This document shows, in pieces, positions 32,500 to 43,756 of a stretch of DNA of 43,805 bases. The stretch covers positions 19,055 to 62,859 of the forward strand of contig CAJINV010000043.1 of assembly GCA_905178155.1 (NCBI GenBank), read 5' to 3'. Origin of the DNA: Amoebophrya sp. A120. Lineage: Eukaryota > Sar > Dinophyceae > Syndiniales > Amoebophryaceae. Position numbers and translations under genes: made by a program. Every line of letters begins with the position of its first letter. Position 1 is the first letter of the stretch. The notes under the pieces are model-generated. The model made no database searches, was not told the DNA's origin, and saw only the letters and a program-made list of their open reading frames with translations.

Positions 32500-35400
32500 A
32501 TGGCAACATCCGGCTCATCTGCGCAAAGAACAACGGGAGTGAGCGACCAGCTTCCCTTCACTCACCCGGACAGCAGTGAGGGCCACGCGACAAACACCAA
32601 CGCTGCGGACGAGCCGTCCGTTGTTCCGCCGGAAGTAGGAGTCGACAGCGACCTGGAACAAGCAGAACAACGGGAGCTCGATCCTGCCGTATTTTCTAGC
32701 CGAAGCGCTGCTGCATTTCTCCCGACCCTGTTGCAGCACGACCAACCGGAAGGAAAATTAGAGGGTGTACCACGAGAGAAAGAATCCTCCAAGCTCGTCC
32801 AAGCGTCGTCCGCGATGGGCCGTAGGCTGTTGGAGCAGGACGAGAATCCGGCAAGAAGCAGTCCCTTCGCTTATTTTCCCACCAGTAGTGCTACTTCTAC
32901 GTCTACCCAAGTACAACAACACCACTCCCGTGCTGTCACCAGCCTGCAGCAAAGCGGTGGGGATCAGGAGGATGAGATATCAGTACCCCGCCTAGAAGTC
33001 GGTGAACAACAGGACAACTCTGGTGCTCCGTTGGTGCAGCTATGCATTGCAAAAGTAACGTACTAGTAGTAATTGCATTTATGCATTACAAATCTCTTTC
33101 TCAAGGTAAAACAGCATTACGAATTTGATTTGTAATGCTGGACTAATTTGTGATGCAATTTATACGTAGTACGATGCTTTTGCGTTGCATAGCAGCAGGA
33201 CCCTGACGGTAGTTACAGCTCACCGGCGCCGAAAGACGGGCGGAAAGACGGTGAAGAGTCGTCTTCTTCTCACGACCAGTCAATGCCCTGGTCGGCGTTT
33301 GTCGGGTCGGACGGCAAGCCTCTGTTTGGTCGTGATACGGCCGGTGACGAAGACCACGCTGCTGGACGAACTAGCTCTTCGTCGCCGATCGGAAACTACG
33401 ACCAGTACGTTCACACGCAGAAGCGGTACAACAATCATTTTTGCGGTGGGAGCGGGGAGCGGGTGGAACCGCGATCTGGATCACAGTCGCCGTCGCAGTA
33501 CACGTTATCAAATGCAAATATGTCACCTGGGTCTGGAAATATTGTGATGCTGTTTTTGCACGACACGAGAAGTTTGCGATGGACGCTTTACTAGCATCAC
33601 AAGTTTAGTAGAGAAGAGTCCCAATGCCTAATCCGCATTACAAATTCCCGTTCTCGGAGACAGAAAATGAGGCAGCTTTTGCTGCCTATGCATGAGAGAT
33701 TTGTGTGTGTTGTGAAATGCGCATGATCGATCACAAGTTTGCAATCTTCAAGAGGGTCGTCCAGGAGACATATTTGCAATGCATATCCGTACTACTCCGG
33801 TGATTCCCAACTTGCACCACGACAGGCAGCAGCAACTGCGGGAGCGGAAGATGCGGGGCAGTCCGTGGCCTTCGAAAATTACGATGTAGGACATGATATC
33901 AAATGCAAAAATGTCTGGGTCTGGAAGATTCCAAGAAACCTGTAATGCTGTTTCTGGATTCTGAAAAAATTCGTGTTGCATGACCAGCAAGAGGACTCCA
34001 GTTTGTGCTACGCGGCGAGGGCATTTCTCATGCGGCAGAGGCATCACAAAGCGCTCTAAAGATCCGTGATGCTACGGCATGCATCACAGACATCATCGGT
34101 CATGGAAAATATGCATGACAAGTCTAGAAACCTCCCAGACCCAAACATTTTTGCATTTGATACATGACGCCGGGGACGACGACAACACCCCCAGCAGCAC
34201 CTGCACAGCGCTCCACCTCCCGGACTACTGGACCTCGACTTACACCTATCAAATGCAAAAGTGTCTGGGTCTGGAAGAGTGCAGGAGTTTGTCATGCAAA
34301 TTTTGCATGACCCATGAGGTCTGTCGTGATGCATGCTGTAGCATGAGAGATTCAGCGAGGGCTTTCTGATGCTCATACCGCATGAGAAAAGCCCTCTCCG
34401 CGTAGCAAAAATTGCACCTCTGTTGCTGTTCATGCAATACAAATCTTTCATAGAATCCACAAGTGGCAACCTTCCAGACCCAGACATTTTTGCAATCCAG
34501 AACACCATCGACACGACAAAATTCGAACACGTCCGCTGGGAGATCTTCGCCGCGTTTGAATATGCTCTGCAAAAGTATCGCACTCATACTAATTGCGTTT
34601 CTGCATTACAAATCTTTTTATTAAGGGAAATCCGCATGACAAATTCCATTTCTCATGCTAAGGAAACTTGTATTGCAAGTTGTACTAGCTCTAGCACGAT
34701 GCTTTTGCATTGCATATTGAAAAGCACATGCTGAAATTCTGGTTTCTCATGCTGAAGCCGGACGTGAGGAACGCGAAAAAGTGGTCGGACCGGTACATCC
34801 CGACATCGGACATGATCACGCAAATCGTCAAGCACCACGTGGTATGAACTGCAAAAGTATCGTACTCGTAGTAATTGCACTCATGCAAGACAAATTTCAT
34901 TTTTGAGCTAAATCAGCATGACAAGTTCCGTTTGTCATGCTGAGGAAATTTGTGATGCGTTTATACGAGTACGGTACTTTTGCAATTCATAAGTCGAAGA
35001 ATTTTTCGCCCCGACCGCGGAATTCGGTATCATGTTGCAGGAACAGACCTTGGCGTTTTTGCAAGAGGGTAAGGAGGAGCTGTTTCGCCAAGAGCCGATG
35101 GGAAAGTCGATTTTTCCGAAATCAATCATCGGCAAACTGCTGCGAGTCCAGTTGGAACGGGTTTGGAAGGACAAGAACTACGATTTTTTCGCGCAGAAGC
35201 TGTTCAACAATGTGAATCTTTTTTGCGACAGCGAATTCGACTTCGAGGGCAACTTCTTCGGGGACGGTTTGTCAGGCGGAGTAGAGGACCGGAAAAACAG
35301 CACGACCACGACCTCTCTGACTTATGGAGTGCAAAAGTATCGTACTCGTATAAATGCATGACAAGTTTCCTCAGCATGACAAATAAAATTTGTAATGTGG

Positions 35401-35977
35401 AGTTACCTTGAGAACAGAATTTGTAATGCATGACTGCGATTAGTGCGAGTACGATACTTTTGCAATGCATATGACCTCCGTCCCTGCGACGTTTCAGGAG
35501 GAGTGCGTCGGCCACACCTTCCGGAGCTCGTGTCTGCATATCGTGGCGAAAATTTTTTTGCAGCAGGCAACACCGTCAATTTGTCATGGTCTTCTTCATG
35601 CTTGGAATGCATAAGCTTTGAACTACTGTGTCTATTGGTATTGTATCTGATTTTGCATGACAAACTGACAGTGATGCCGGTTCTTTCCTGGTCGATACTG
35701 CTGTGGCTGAAACGAGAGGCGTGGCGGGTCGTGAAACAGCAGCATTTATCAATCGCAAAAGTACAACTACCGCTTGTAGTTCCGATAAATTTTCAATTGC
35801 AGTACTTTTGCATGACAGACTTCTTCTCTATACCAAAATCTGCATGACAAATAGTCTATTCTGACTTTCGAAAAACTTTCTGATGCAAACGATGATACTT
35901 AGCATCCGATAGTTGTACTTGTGCAATGCATAGCGAAGGCTGCGATACGGAGTTACCGAGAAGAAATTCTACCGTAA
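32500..35977 (+). CDS. Gene C: 582-aa protein in 10 exons
   Basis: Exons in my model: 32500-33040, 33197-33505, 33791-33896, 34168-34246, 34507-34560, 34722-34842, 34997-35322, 35477-35574, 35672-35746, 35938-35977 (TAA). The joined length is 1749 nt with no internal stop. Eight introns are non-GT-AG introners and one (35575-35671) is GT-AG with inverted ends. The ATG at 32500 is the first in frame in the exon. Residues 1-340 are Ser/Gln/Asp-rich and low-complexity. Residues about 345-512 look folded, with many Trp, Phe and Lys residues and amphipathic helices. The C-terminal 70 residues are Ala/Glu-rich. No known domain recognised. A 129-codon ORF ends just after the start in another frame (32153-32542) and is more likely 5' leader or island edge. 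Confidence 0.78.
33041..33191. mobile_element. Introner, family A
   Basis: Left TATGCATTGCAAAAGTAACG, right CGATGCTTTTGCGTTGCATA. Perfect TSD GCAGC. Confidence 0.94.
33506..33785. mobile_element. Introner, family B (diverged)
   Basis: Left TATCAAATGCAAATATGTC then ACCTGGGTCTGG; right GACATATTTGCAATGCATA. Flanks CACGT/TCCGT. Confidence 0.87.
33897..34162. mobile_element. Introner, family B
   Basis: Left TATCAAATGCAAAAATGTC, right AACATTTTTGCATTTGATA. Perfect TSD CATGA. Forward-type interior. Confidence 0.95.
34247..34501. mobile_element. Introner, family B (reverse orientation)
   Basis: Left TATCAAATGCAAAAGTGTC, right GACATTTTTGCAATCCAGA. Perfect TSD ACACC. The interior is the reverse complement of the neighbour at 33897, 84 bp upstream. 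Confidence 0.94.
34561..34716. mobile_element. Introner, family A
   Basis: Left TATGCTCTGCAAAAGTATCG, right CGATGCTTTTGCATTGCATA. Perfect TSD TTGAA. Confidence 0.94.
34843..34991. mobile_element. Introner, family A
   Basis: Left TATGAACTGCAAAAGTATCG, right CGGTACTTTTGCAATTCATA. Flanks CGTGG/AGTCG. Confidence 0.87.
35323..35471. mobile_element. Introner, family A
   Basis: Left TATGGAGTGCAAAAGTATCG, right CGATACTTTTGCAATGCATA. TSD TGACT/TGACC. Confidence 0.92.
35575..35671. mobile_element. Short intron with GT-AG ends and inverted repeats (M)
   Basis: Starts GTCAATTTGTCATGG and ends GCATGACAAACTGACAG, so it has both introner-like inverted ends and ordinary GT-AG splice sites. 97 bp. Splicing keeps gene C in frame. 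Confidence 0.7.
35747..35932. mobile_element. Introner, family A (diverged)
   Basis: Left TATCAATCGCAAAAGTACAA, right GTTGTACTTGTGCAATGCATA. Flanks GCATT/GCGAA. Confidence 0.8.
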
Positions 35978-37540
35978 TGACAGCTGCGGGTCAACTGGAG
36001 GGGTGAAGAAAAGGAGGGTGGGGTGGTGAACCACCGCCGAAATCGAGATGACCTTTTACGGCAAAATGAACAGAAAACATCGCACAAGAAAAACTTCCAT
36101 CAACAGCGAAGACATTTTTTTCCACCGCGCCGGGGAGCAGAACAAAGCTTCTGTACTTCCGTCTCATCGTCAACCCACTACATCAGCAGCAGTGCATCGG
36201 GAAGAGAAACAAAGAGTCACCACATCAACAGCTGAAGCGAAAAAAACGACAAAATTATTCCCGTATCAGACTTTTTCTCCCTTGTTCAACATTATGCAAG
36301 ACGGGGGAGGACCACAAAACCAGAACTACGAAAGTTGAAAAGTAAATGAATAGCGTTAGCGATCGACCACCACTAGAATTTGCTCAGTTGACAGAAGTAG
36401 TCGTAGTGCAAGTAGCTTTATACTACATCTAAAAATGAAACTGTAAATGCAAGAACCGGTTTTCAAATCAAACGACACATTTTCTTTGATCCGATAATTC
36501 GTGCGGTTTCATGAATGGACACATATTCATCGTCACCCCATCACAGTTAAACTGCAAAACGTACGTAAAATTGTCATGCGCATTTCAATTTGTCCTCACA
36601 AACGCAAGGCTTCTCACCTTGGAACACAAAAAGTTACCCTGGTATTTACAACTTAGCACCAGCTGCAAAGGCAGCCATAGAAGGTCGACGACTGCTTTAC
36701 TGATACTTTTGTACACAGTATCCAAAATGGCTTTTGCTGCGACGTAGAAGAACTACATTCACAGCGGCGAAATTGTCATGCGGTTTCGAAACAGAAACGG
36801 TGCCACAAATAAATATGAAGATGACCCTGTACATTATAGATTGTAACGTTTGAAAGAATTCGCGAAAAAACAAATCCAATGAACCAGGGAGTAAAAGAAG
36901 GCAAAGCTGTGCCGTTGTGGTGGAATGTGACTGTCGGGTTTCGAAGGTGCGAGCGTTGTTCTGTACTTAGCTGTTGGGAACTTACGAAAGTAGTAATAGA
37001 CACAGAGCTGTGCTCAAAGTACGAATTTCGAGAGAATCACGCAGACCTACTGGCCTCCTGCATGTGAAGAGGAGAGCGCAAGAACTCATTCAAGAGTACC
37101 GCAAGAGAGAGAAGGCGAGGTGGCAGGATGAGGCGTCGAGAGCTTCTGCTTAGAAGTAGAAGTTGTACTTTGTGGATTTATTAGTCTGTTACTTTCTAGC
37201 ATGCCGCTGGCGGCAATCGCAAAACCTTTCTGCGGACGTCTTTCGTGACGAAGCCCTGGCTTCGATATGCCAATCGCACGCACAAACGGCTTTGCTAGGG
37301 CGTTTTCCCAAGCTAACCGGCCCTACCTCGGCGACCGCGCCACTCAATAGTCGGATGCAGAACCCCCCGGCGTTCACTTTCGGTATACTAAAGCTAGCTC
37401 CTGATGACGGTGTTGATTGGATTGTGTCGACTAATTGATGACGATTGATTTTCGCGACCCTCTCCGCGACATTTTCACACGATAAACGACTTTTGCGCCA
37501 CAAAATCAAAATCTCTATACAGGTGTTTTAAAGACCAAGC
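35978..37540. other. Intergenic region with no supported gene
   Basis: Several ORFs of 60-106 codons on both strands (for example 36048-36338 + and 37189-37509 -). None shows a recognisable domain or a clear exon pattern. I cannot support any as a gene. Confidence 0.4.
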
Positions 37541-39400
37541 CGAGTTGTTTACGGTGACCGCGGAGTCTTGCGGCAGTCCATTGAACGGGGGCGCGGAGTG
37601 GTCTGCAAGCGGCCAGCGCGGCAGTCTGCTAGCAGGCGGGCGTGCGTGCGCTCTCCTGCCACCAACAGCAGCCGCGGGCGGCAGGTGCCGGCATTGCTCT
37701 GCGCCCGCGGATCGTGAGGCCGCGAGGCCTAGCACCCAGGACGAGTCGGACGAAGGCGGCGCGCCTTCTGGCGCCTGCATGCTCCTGGCGGCTGCCCTCT
37801 TGCTTAGAGCATGGATTTCCCCGCCGGGTCGGTCGTGGCGCCGCCCGCGCAAGCGGCTGGCGCGGCGATGCCAGTTGTTGCAAATTGTTCGCGCGCTTTC
37901 GGTTGTGCACCAGTACCAGCAGCGCAGCGAGCAGGAGTAAAACCTTTTCTGCGCGCGCTGCGCCCAAGCCGCCGCCGCCGCGGCACTGCATACCGCCTCT
38001 CCGGATACACGGACCTGTGGCAGTTGAGACGTGCGCCTACTAAACTACATGTCCGATGATTTGTTCTGTCAGACGTCTTACTACGAAAGGCAGCGGCTTT
38101 CCTGCGCGCCGCAGCTTTCGGAAGCTCTGGCGCAGTTACAGTTTCTCGTACCAAGTAAGAGATAATTACTTTTTGAGAGAACAATCCTGCCTATGGAGAG
38201 GAGCTTCCTTTGACCATGCGAGCGCAGGTCCAGTGCAGCACGGGGCATGGAAAATGAAAGAGCGTTCGAGCGGATGAGCGCGCGACCCTTATTTATTAGG
38301 ACGTAAGCACGCGCATTTGGAATGATTTCCGACGTTTTTCTTCTTGCCATTGCAGCTCGTTGTAGAATTCAAAAATCATGGACCGACTTCGTACCTGGTC
38401 TCCGCGAAGCACGGTCGCGCAACTTGGGAGAGGTTGAGGACGATCTCCTGTGGCTCGAGTCGCCGTCCCCTTCCAAGAACACGCCGGGCTCGAGAGAACA
38501 CGCTTCTTGCAAGCTCGCCGTCCCCTTTCAAGAACACGCTTCTCGCAAAAAGTGCGGCGACCACCTCTGTAATTTTGGGGCAAACCTCCGCGGCGCAACG
38601 CCTCAGCTTACTGATCGATGATAGATTTTTCCGTTGTGGCCGCTGAGCTGGTGCGTTCCGGCAGTCTTGCGGCAGTACTAGTCAACGCAGTTTCGCGCAC
38701 TGCGGCACGCCGTTTCGCGCCTTTGTGAGCGCGATTCCTGTCGTGAAGGACGCCAACGGACGGGCTGCGTGCGGCCCCGCCGCAGAAAATCCCGCCGTTT
38801 GGAGGAAATGCGCTGGACGCCGAGCAAGACGCTGTGAATGAGCCGCGCAAACAGCTCCACGAACGGCACGCGGCCGGGTCTCTGCCTGAAGCTCGCACGC
38901 ACGTCGGCGCCCCGGCCGGCGCGCGAAGTGCCTCCCGTGCAGTCGCACACACTGCGGCCGCGCCAATTCGTTGGGGGCCGGCCCCCGTGCGATAGGCCCC
39001 AGAAAGTGTCGCGCGACGGCCAGCCTCCTGGTGGGTGACGTGCGCTCCGCCGCATCGCCGGCAGCGCGCCGCCTGCCCTATGCCGGCGCGGTTCGTCATG
39101 CGCCTCGTTGGTCCGCCATGGTTGGCCTGCCGCGCAATAATGTACGCTGCTGCGCAGGCGCCAAAACCGCGGCGCGTTACATCGGCGCTCCGTGCCTGCA
39201 GGCGCCATGGCTGGCTGCCGCCCCCGAAAGCCTTTACCACGTGCCGCACCCTTCTATCATTCGCAATGCCCGCTCGCGCGGGGCGCGTAAGTACCATGAG
39301 CAAGCGCGCATGTGGTCGCGGGCTTCAGAGCTCAATGTTAGAAGAGCCGGGTAGTCGTGTCAGGACTGATCTTTGCCTGCTTAGCACCTACACCGAGGTT
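37540..39400. other. Second GC-rich island
   Basis: Abrupt GC-rich sequence with overlapping ORFs in most frames (largest 231 codons, 38608-39303 -) and no introners. The central part (about 38040-38350) is less GC-rich. No known protein recognised. Confidence 0.6.
38459..38541. repeat. Short direct repeat in the GC island
   Basis: TCGCCGTCCCCTTCCAAGAA at 38459 recurs as TCGCCGTCCCCTTTCAAGAA near 38514, each followed by CACGC; a spacing of about 55 bp. ACACGCTTCTTGCAAGC and ACACGCTTCTCGCAAAA are also related. Confidence 0.75.
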
Positions 39401-40097
39401 TGACCGCGCGAGCCTCTGTTCGACCGCGCCTACTGTTCGACCGCACGAGCCTCTTGCCAGAGCCCCACAACAATTCCAAACAACCGTAAATTATTTATCA
39501 CACCGTCGAGAGAAGTACAAGGAGTGAGCGATAATCTAGTTTACGCTTTTAGCGGCCAGGAGTTTTGGTTGGTGCAGCTGCAGGTAAATTAAGCACGCCT
39601 CCTGGGCCTTATTCTTGGTCCGGCCGCGTTTGGCGACGAACAATTGTCCGTTTTTCTATCAACAGTTTTTGTTGTCGCTGCGTGTCGTCTTCTTGTTCTT
39701 CCGACGTGTCCTGTTTCTCTGCGTCCTTCGTATCAGTAGAAAATCCGTTTTGGTTTTGAGGTTCCACCGCGTTCTGGAACTGAGATCACAAGTACTTTCA
39801 TGGTTTGTTGTTCCCGTTCTGTACTCAGCAAGCTGTTTGTACCCCCCTCCGGGTACTAGACGGACCTTTGGCAGTTGCTGCCGCGGAAGATGAGACTGGA
39901 CGTGAAGGCAACTGCGTCATTTTGACGTTGAGGTAGTATTTTGCACGACTTGACGGCGGCCTTTCTTTGTGCGCATGAGGTGATTTAATTACACATTACG
40001 AACACTAGTAGACGGCGAAGAGGACGAAGAGCGTGTTATTACCGTAGACGGTTGCAACGACTTGTACAGCAGGTGCGAATAGAAACAAAAAAGCAGA
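39401..40097. other. Intergenic region upstream of gene D
   Basis: Begins with three short copies of a GACCGCGC motif (39402-39445), then mixed sequence with short ORFs only. Nothing else is seen. Confidence 0.4.
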
Positions 40098-41060
40098 ATG
40101 AGTCAACCCCCTTCTAATCCGGGCCTCCCGAGAGGTACCGGCTCGACGCCAGCTTCTGCACCGTATCTATACTGAAAGCAATCCCCGCATCAAAATGCAT
40201 GACCGCGTATGCCACAGCATGGGAACGAAAGGGATTGCATATGAGTTGGGTGACCGACAGCTGTTTTTGCATTGAAACGAAACTGGGATTGATTTCCTAT
40301 TGATACCTTGCAGACTCCACCTGCACCCGCACCTGCGGATCCTAACGCGCCGAAGTACGTGGTACACAGAATCAACGATACGCCCCCCCTATCATGCAAA
40401 AAACTGCTTCCAAGTTCACTCCATGTCTTTCATGGGATGGGTGAAGATGTAATGTTTTCATCTGCAACAGCGCAAGGTCTGATGTGCAGGGCAAACTCGT
40501 TTCTCTCTCACATCGACGTGACTACCCAAAGACGCACCTCAAAAACCAAGACGCACTTTGTTCTAGAACTTGGTCTACTTGCTCTTGCGACACCAGACAA
40601 TAGGGAAAGATCAAAAAGCTTCCCTCCTCCAGAGAGGAAAGTCGGAATTTGGAAGCACTTTTTCGCACGATATTTGAACTACAACATGAGAAAACCTGGT
40701 ATCGAACGGAGTAACTGTCTCAACCTACCATACCCGCACGACACTTTGCGTCCCAGCGCTTGCAACGCAGAGAGAGAAACTATTTGCAGAAAAAATAAGT
40801 CTTTCTACCATTTTCGGACGAGGTCGCGTACTCTACTGTACGTGCCTTATAGGCTAATGCGAACACGACTGAGAAAAACTGTCACGCTTGAGCTGAAAGC
40901 CTCGGAACTGATGGTGGAAGAAACCACGACATCCTTCTGCATTTCAGTTTCTCTTCGCGCGTCGGTAAGAAGAGGCCCTTTGTTTCTGAGGATGTCCTTA
41001 TCTATCCAGTTGCATATCGAAGGAGGCTCCTTGCTGTCAGAGGAAAAGCTAAGATGGTAA
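40098..41060 (+). CDS. Gene D: doubtful 2-exon gene, Pro-rich N-terminus
   Basis: Exon 1 is 40098-40163, with a Pro/Ser/Thr-rich product. Removing the element at 40164-40305 plus 5 bases joins it to an open frame 40311-41060, giving 271 aa. The first 40 or so residues (many Pro and Ala) resemble the disordered parts of the neighbouring genes. The rest is Arg/Ser/Leu-rich with no recognisable domain and could be an intron or untranslated DNA that happens to be open. It could also be the 5' part of gene E. Confidence 0.35.
40164..40305. mobile_element. Introner-like element in gene D
   Basis: Left TATCTATACTGAAAGCAATC, right GATTGATTTCCTATTGATA, imperfect inverted repeats. Flanks CACCG/CCTTG do not match. 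The interior has CATCAAAATGCATGAC. Confidence 0.55.
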
Positions 41061-41529
41061 ACAAGATACGGATGATGATTATGAAGGAGCCGCGACAACA
41101 TGATCCCTTTTTCGGTCTCACTACTGGTGTGCATGGATCAGAATATTAGCTTGCTTTTCCTCTGGGTTCGGAACAAACCCTTTGTTCAGCTCGATAACGG
41201 CACCACGCGGGGGCGGTAAGACCTTCGTGCAGGTCGTGAACCAATCGAGTATGCAGTCAGCCACGAGTGATATTATACGGAAAAGCACACCCATACGACG
41301 TGGCAAACCTATTTTTGTTGCACATAAAACATTATTTTTTTTTGGCATCAGTGAACGCATTGCTCTGCATGACAAAGTTTTCGATTCTAGTGTCGTGCAT
41401 TACAAACTGCTGCTTCTACTTTTTATGGACCAAAAAGCATTTGCGCCGTAGCGCTAGAATTTATATGTACAGAATTTTTCTTTTCCTGGGTGTATGGATT
41501 TGATTTTGCTTTTCTCTTTCATACCGACA
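41061..41529. other. Intergenic or intronic spacer
   Basis: Two introner core motifs face each other near 41370-41405 (GCATGACAAAG and GCATTACAAAC). No gene can be supported. Confidence 0.4.
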
Positions 41530-43506
41530 ATGAACAATCCAACCTCTGCAATGACGTCACAACAGCCAGCTGCTGCGTCGAGCGGCGGAGCGGGAGGTAG
41601 TATTTTGGGTAGTTCCAACGATGTTTTTTCGAATCAATGTCAATGTTGCGTAAGATGCATTTTTTGCATAAATATTTTGGCTGCAATTTAGAAAATCACG
41701 TGAAAACGAATGGACCACTCTCGTGATCTTTTTTGGCGATGGTCATCTTTCTCGAACTCTACACACAGGTATGTCCGCGAATACCACCACGTTCGGGCTC
41801 GGTTTCCCAGGTTTCTACTGTGGTTATCTGTTGGTGTTTTAGGACCATTGTGAGAAATGCCGCATGAATAGAAGTACCGCTTTGAAGATGGATTGTGTAT
41901 GATTATGTGACGTCTCCATTTTCTTGTACTAAATCTATTTCAATACGTCAAAGGTATTGGGATAAAACCCGCTCCCGGGTTTGGGAATTTTAGAAGCCCT
42001 GTGAGTGCCCAGTTATCAGATGAACTAGTAATGATGTAGTGCTAATTTTGTCATGCTCGCCCAAGAGGGAGGCATATGCTCGACCAGTCTCTCTGCGGCG
42101 TCGGAGACAGGTTCATTCTTGGGACAGCTGCATTGGTCAGATTGGAAGTCGTCATGAAGTGAATTTGAAGCACTGCATTTGCAGCTTTGAGCACCATACC
42201 TCCAGAACCGGTTCTCCGCGTCCTCGGCGAGCGCGCGGTCTTCTGCTCAAGGAGGAGCCTCGATTCGAACTGGTGCCGGGAGTGCTGCGGGTAGTTATTC
42301 TAGTTGCTTTTACTTTGTGTGAAGTAGAAGCGCAGCTTGATCATGAAAATTGCAAATTGTTTTTTGCCTGGACAGCGGCACGAGGACAGCGCTATGCTGT
42401 AGTGAGGCAAGATCAAGTAGGAATAAAAGGGCATGCGTTTGAAATTATGACAAACAATTTTCAGGTAAACCGCCTGCGTCAGCTCCTTCCAACGCGGCCA
42501 CCGGTACGAACGTGCCAAGACTCCAGCTGCAGTTCGCCGGAAAATCTACGCCCGCTGTACCAAGTGAAAACGTGTGCCACGTCTGTGCAATGTCGTTTCA
42601 GTTTGTGCTTATTCATAGTGTTGATCATGACCACGGAATTGCAGCACTAGCTTCGACAACACCTCCTCGCGCATGCCTTACTCCAGCCTGCTGGATCAGA
42701 TTCAACATCGAACCAAGATAGACTGCAATTATTTCGGGTAGAACGGATAGGCATGCTCCGACACCGACACACCTTTCCATTCGACTCAGAACGCAGCTCT
42801 CCACCAACGTGTCCTCCACCGCGAACACGTCTCTGTTTATTGCCTGAAATTCAGTCTTTGTGTGGAAACGATTTTGCAGAGGATATTGTGCACCGTAGTG
42901 ACGTTGTATTGCAACAGTTTTGTATCTTTACGAGCAGGAGCATAACGATATTCATTTTTGTACATATCATCGCGTCGCACCAGCAGGTGCTTGCCATCTC
43001 GAAGTCAACATTTGGCGTACACAACTTCGGCGTCATGTCTTGCTTTCGGTTTCCACCACACGCAGCATATTTTTTTGCATAGGTGCTAACTTATGGTGAT
43101 GAAAAAAGATTTCACGATATACAGGAATAAAAACGCTTCGTTCGAGTTTTTATTTCGAGGCGTGAAGCTTTTTCTTCTCCATTCGCCACGGCGGTTGTCG
43201 GCAGCAGCACGTTACGAAAATGAACAATATCACTGAACAGCCTGTGGTCACAAAAGCAAATCGCTCTTGTCCTCGCCGCTTTTGGCATGCGATGAAGGTG
43301 TCTTGATGAAGAAACTAAATTAGCATAATAGCAGAAGCAATGTGATGAAGATTGATAGAAGCATAACGGCGGCAGTCCCTGTTTGTGGCTTGTACTAGCA
43401 GCTGGAGTATTTTTCACAGTCACATACAGGAGCGACGAGCAACACTCCGAGTCTACCACTGCCGTCGTCATCGCTCTTTGGCGGTAGCAACAACCGCTAT
43501 TTCCAG
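41530..43506 (+). CDS. Gene E: FG-repeat nucleoporin-like protein, partial
   Basis: Exons in my model: 41530-41608, 41769-41810, 41954-42000, 42206-42290, 42465-42503, 43430-43506. All junctions are GT-AG and in frame (123 codons), and the gene is open at the 3' end. The product is rich in Ser, Ala, Gly, Pro and Thr and carries FG dipeptides in TTTFGLGFPG, PGFGNF and SSLFGG. Such spaced FG motifs in a disordered chain are typical of nuclear-pore FG nucleoporins, which line the pore and bind transport receptors. The identification rests on composition only. The long last intron (42504-43429) may hide further exons, and the start could be 41494. It continues past 43506 in an undetermined way. 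Confidence 0.45.
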
Positions 43507-43756
43507 GTATAATCGGACGACACTGTGCTACTTTTTTAAAAAATAACTGCGACCAGTCCGCAACGTTGTGTTCTGCTGTGTGGACACTTGAAAGTGACGG
43601 CTAACATCTTGCAGCTTTGCCCGAGCCGGAGTATTTAGCAGCCCTATTCTGGCTACCCGCGTTTTCCTTTGCGTTCTACTTTATCTTAGAGCCTTCTCCC
43701 GTTCTGCTCTGGGGGGGGTAGGGGGGGGCAAAAACAATGTGACACAGATCGACGGC
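43507..43756. other. Right-edge spacer or intron of gene E
   Basis: A possible 3' splice site TTGCAG lies at 43609-43614, but the following exon could not be fixed. G-runs occur at 43711-43728. Confidence 0.35.

Noticed and set aside
37189-37509. 106-codon minus-strand ORF
   Set aside because: No domain recognised, the plus-strand frame is also open, and there is no splice or promoter support.
38608-39303. 231-codon minus-strand ORF
   Set aside because: Same GC effect; other frames over the same stretch are also open and none looks like a protein family.
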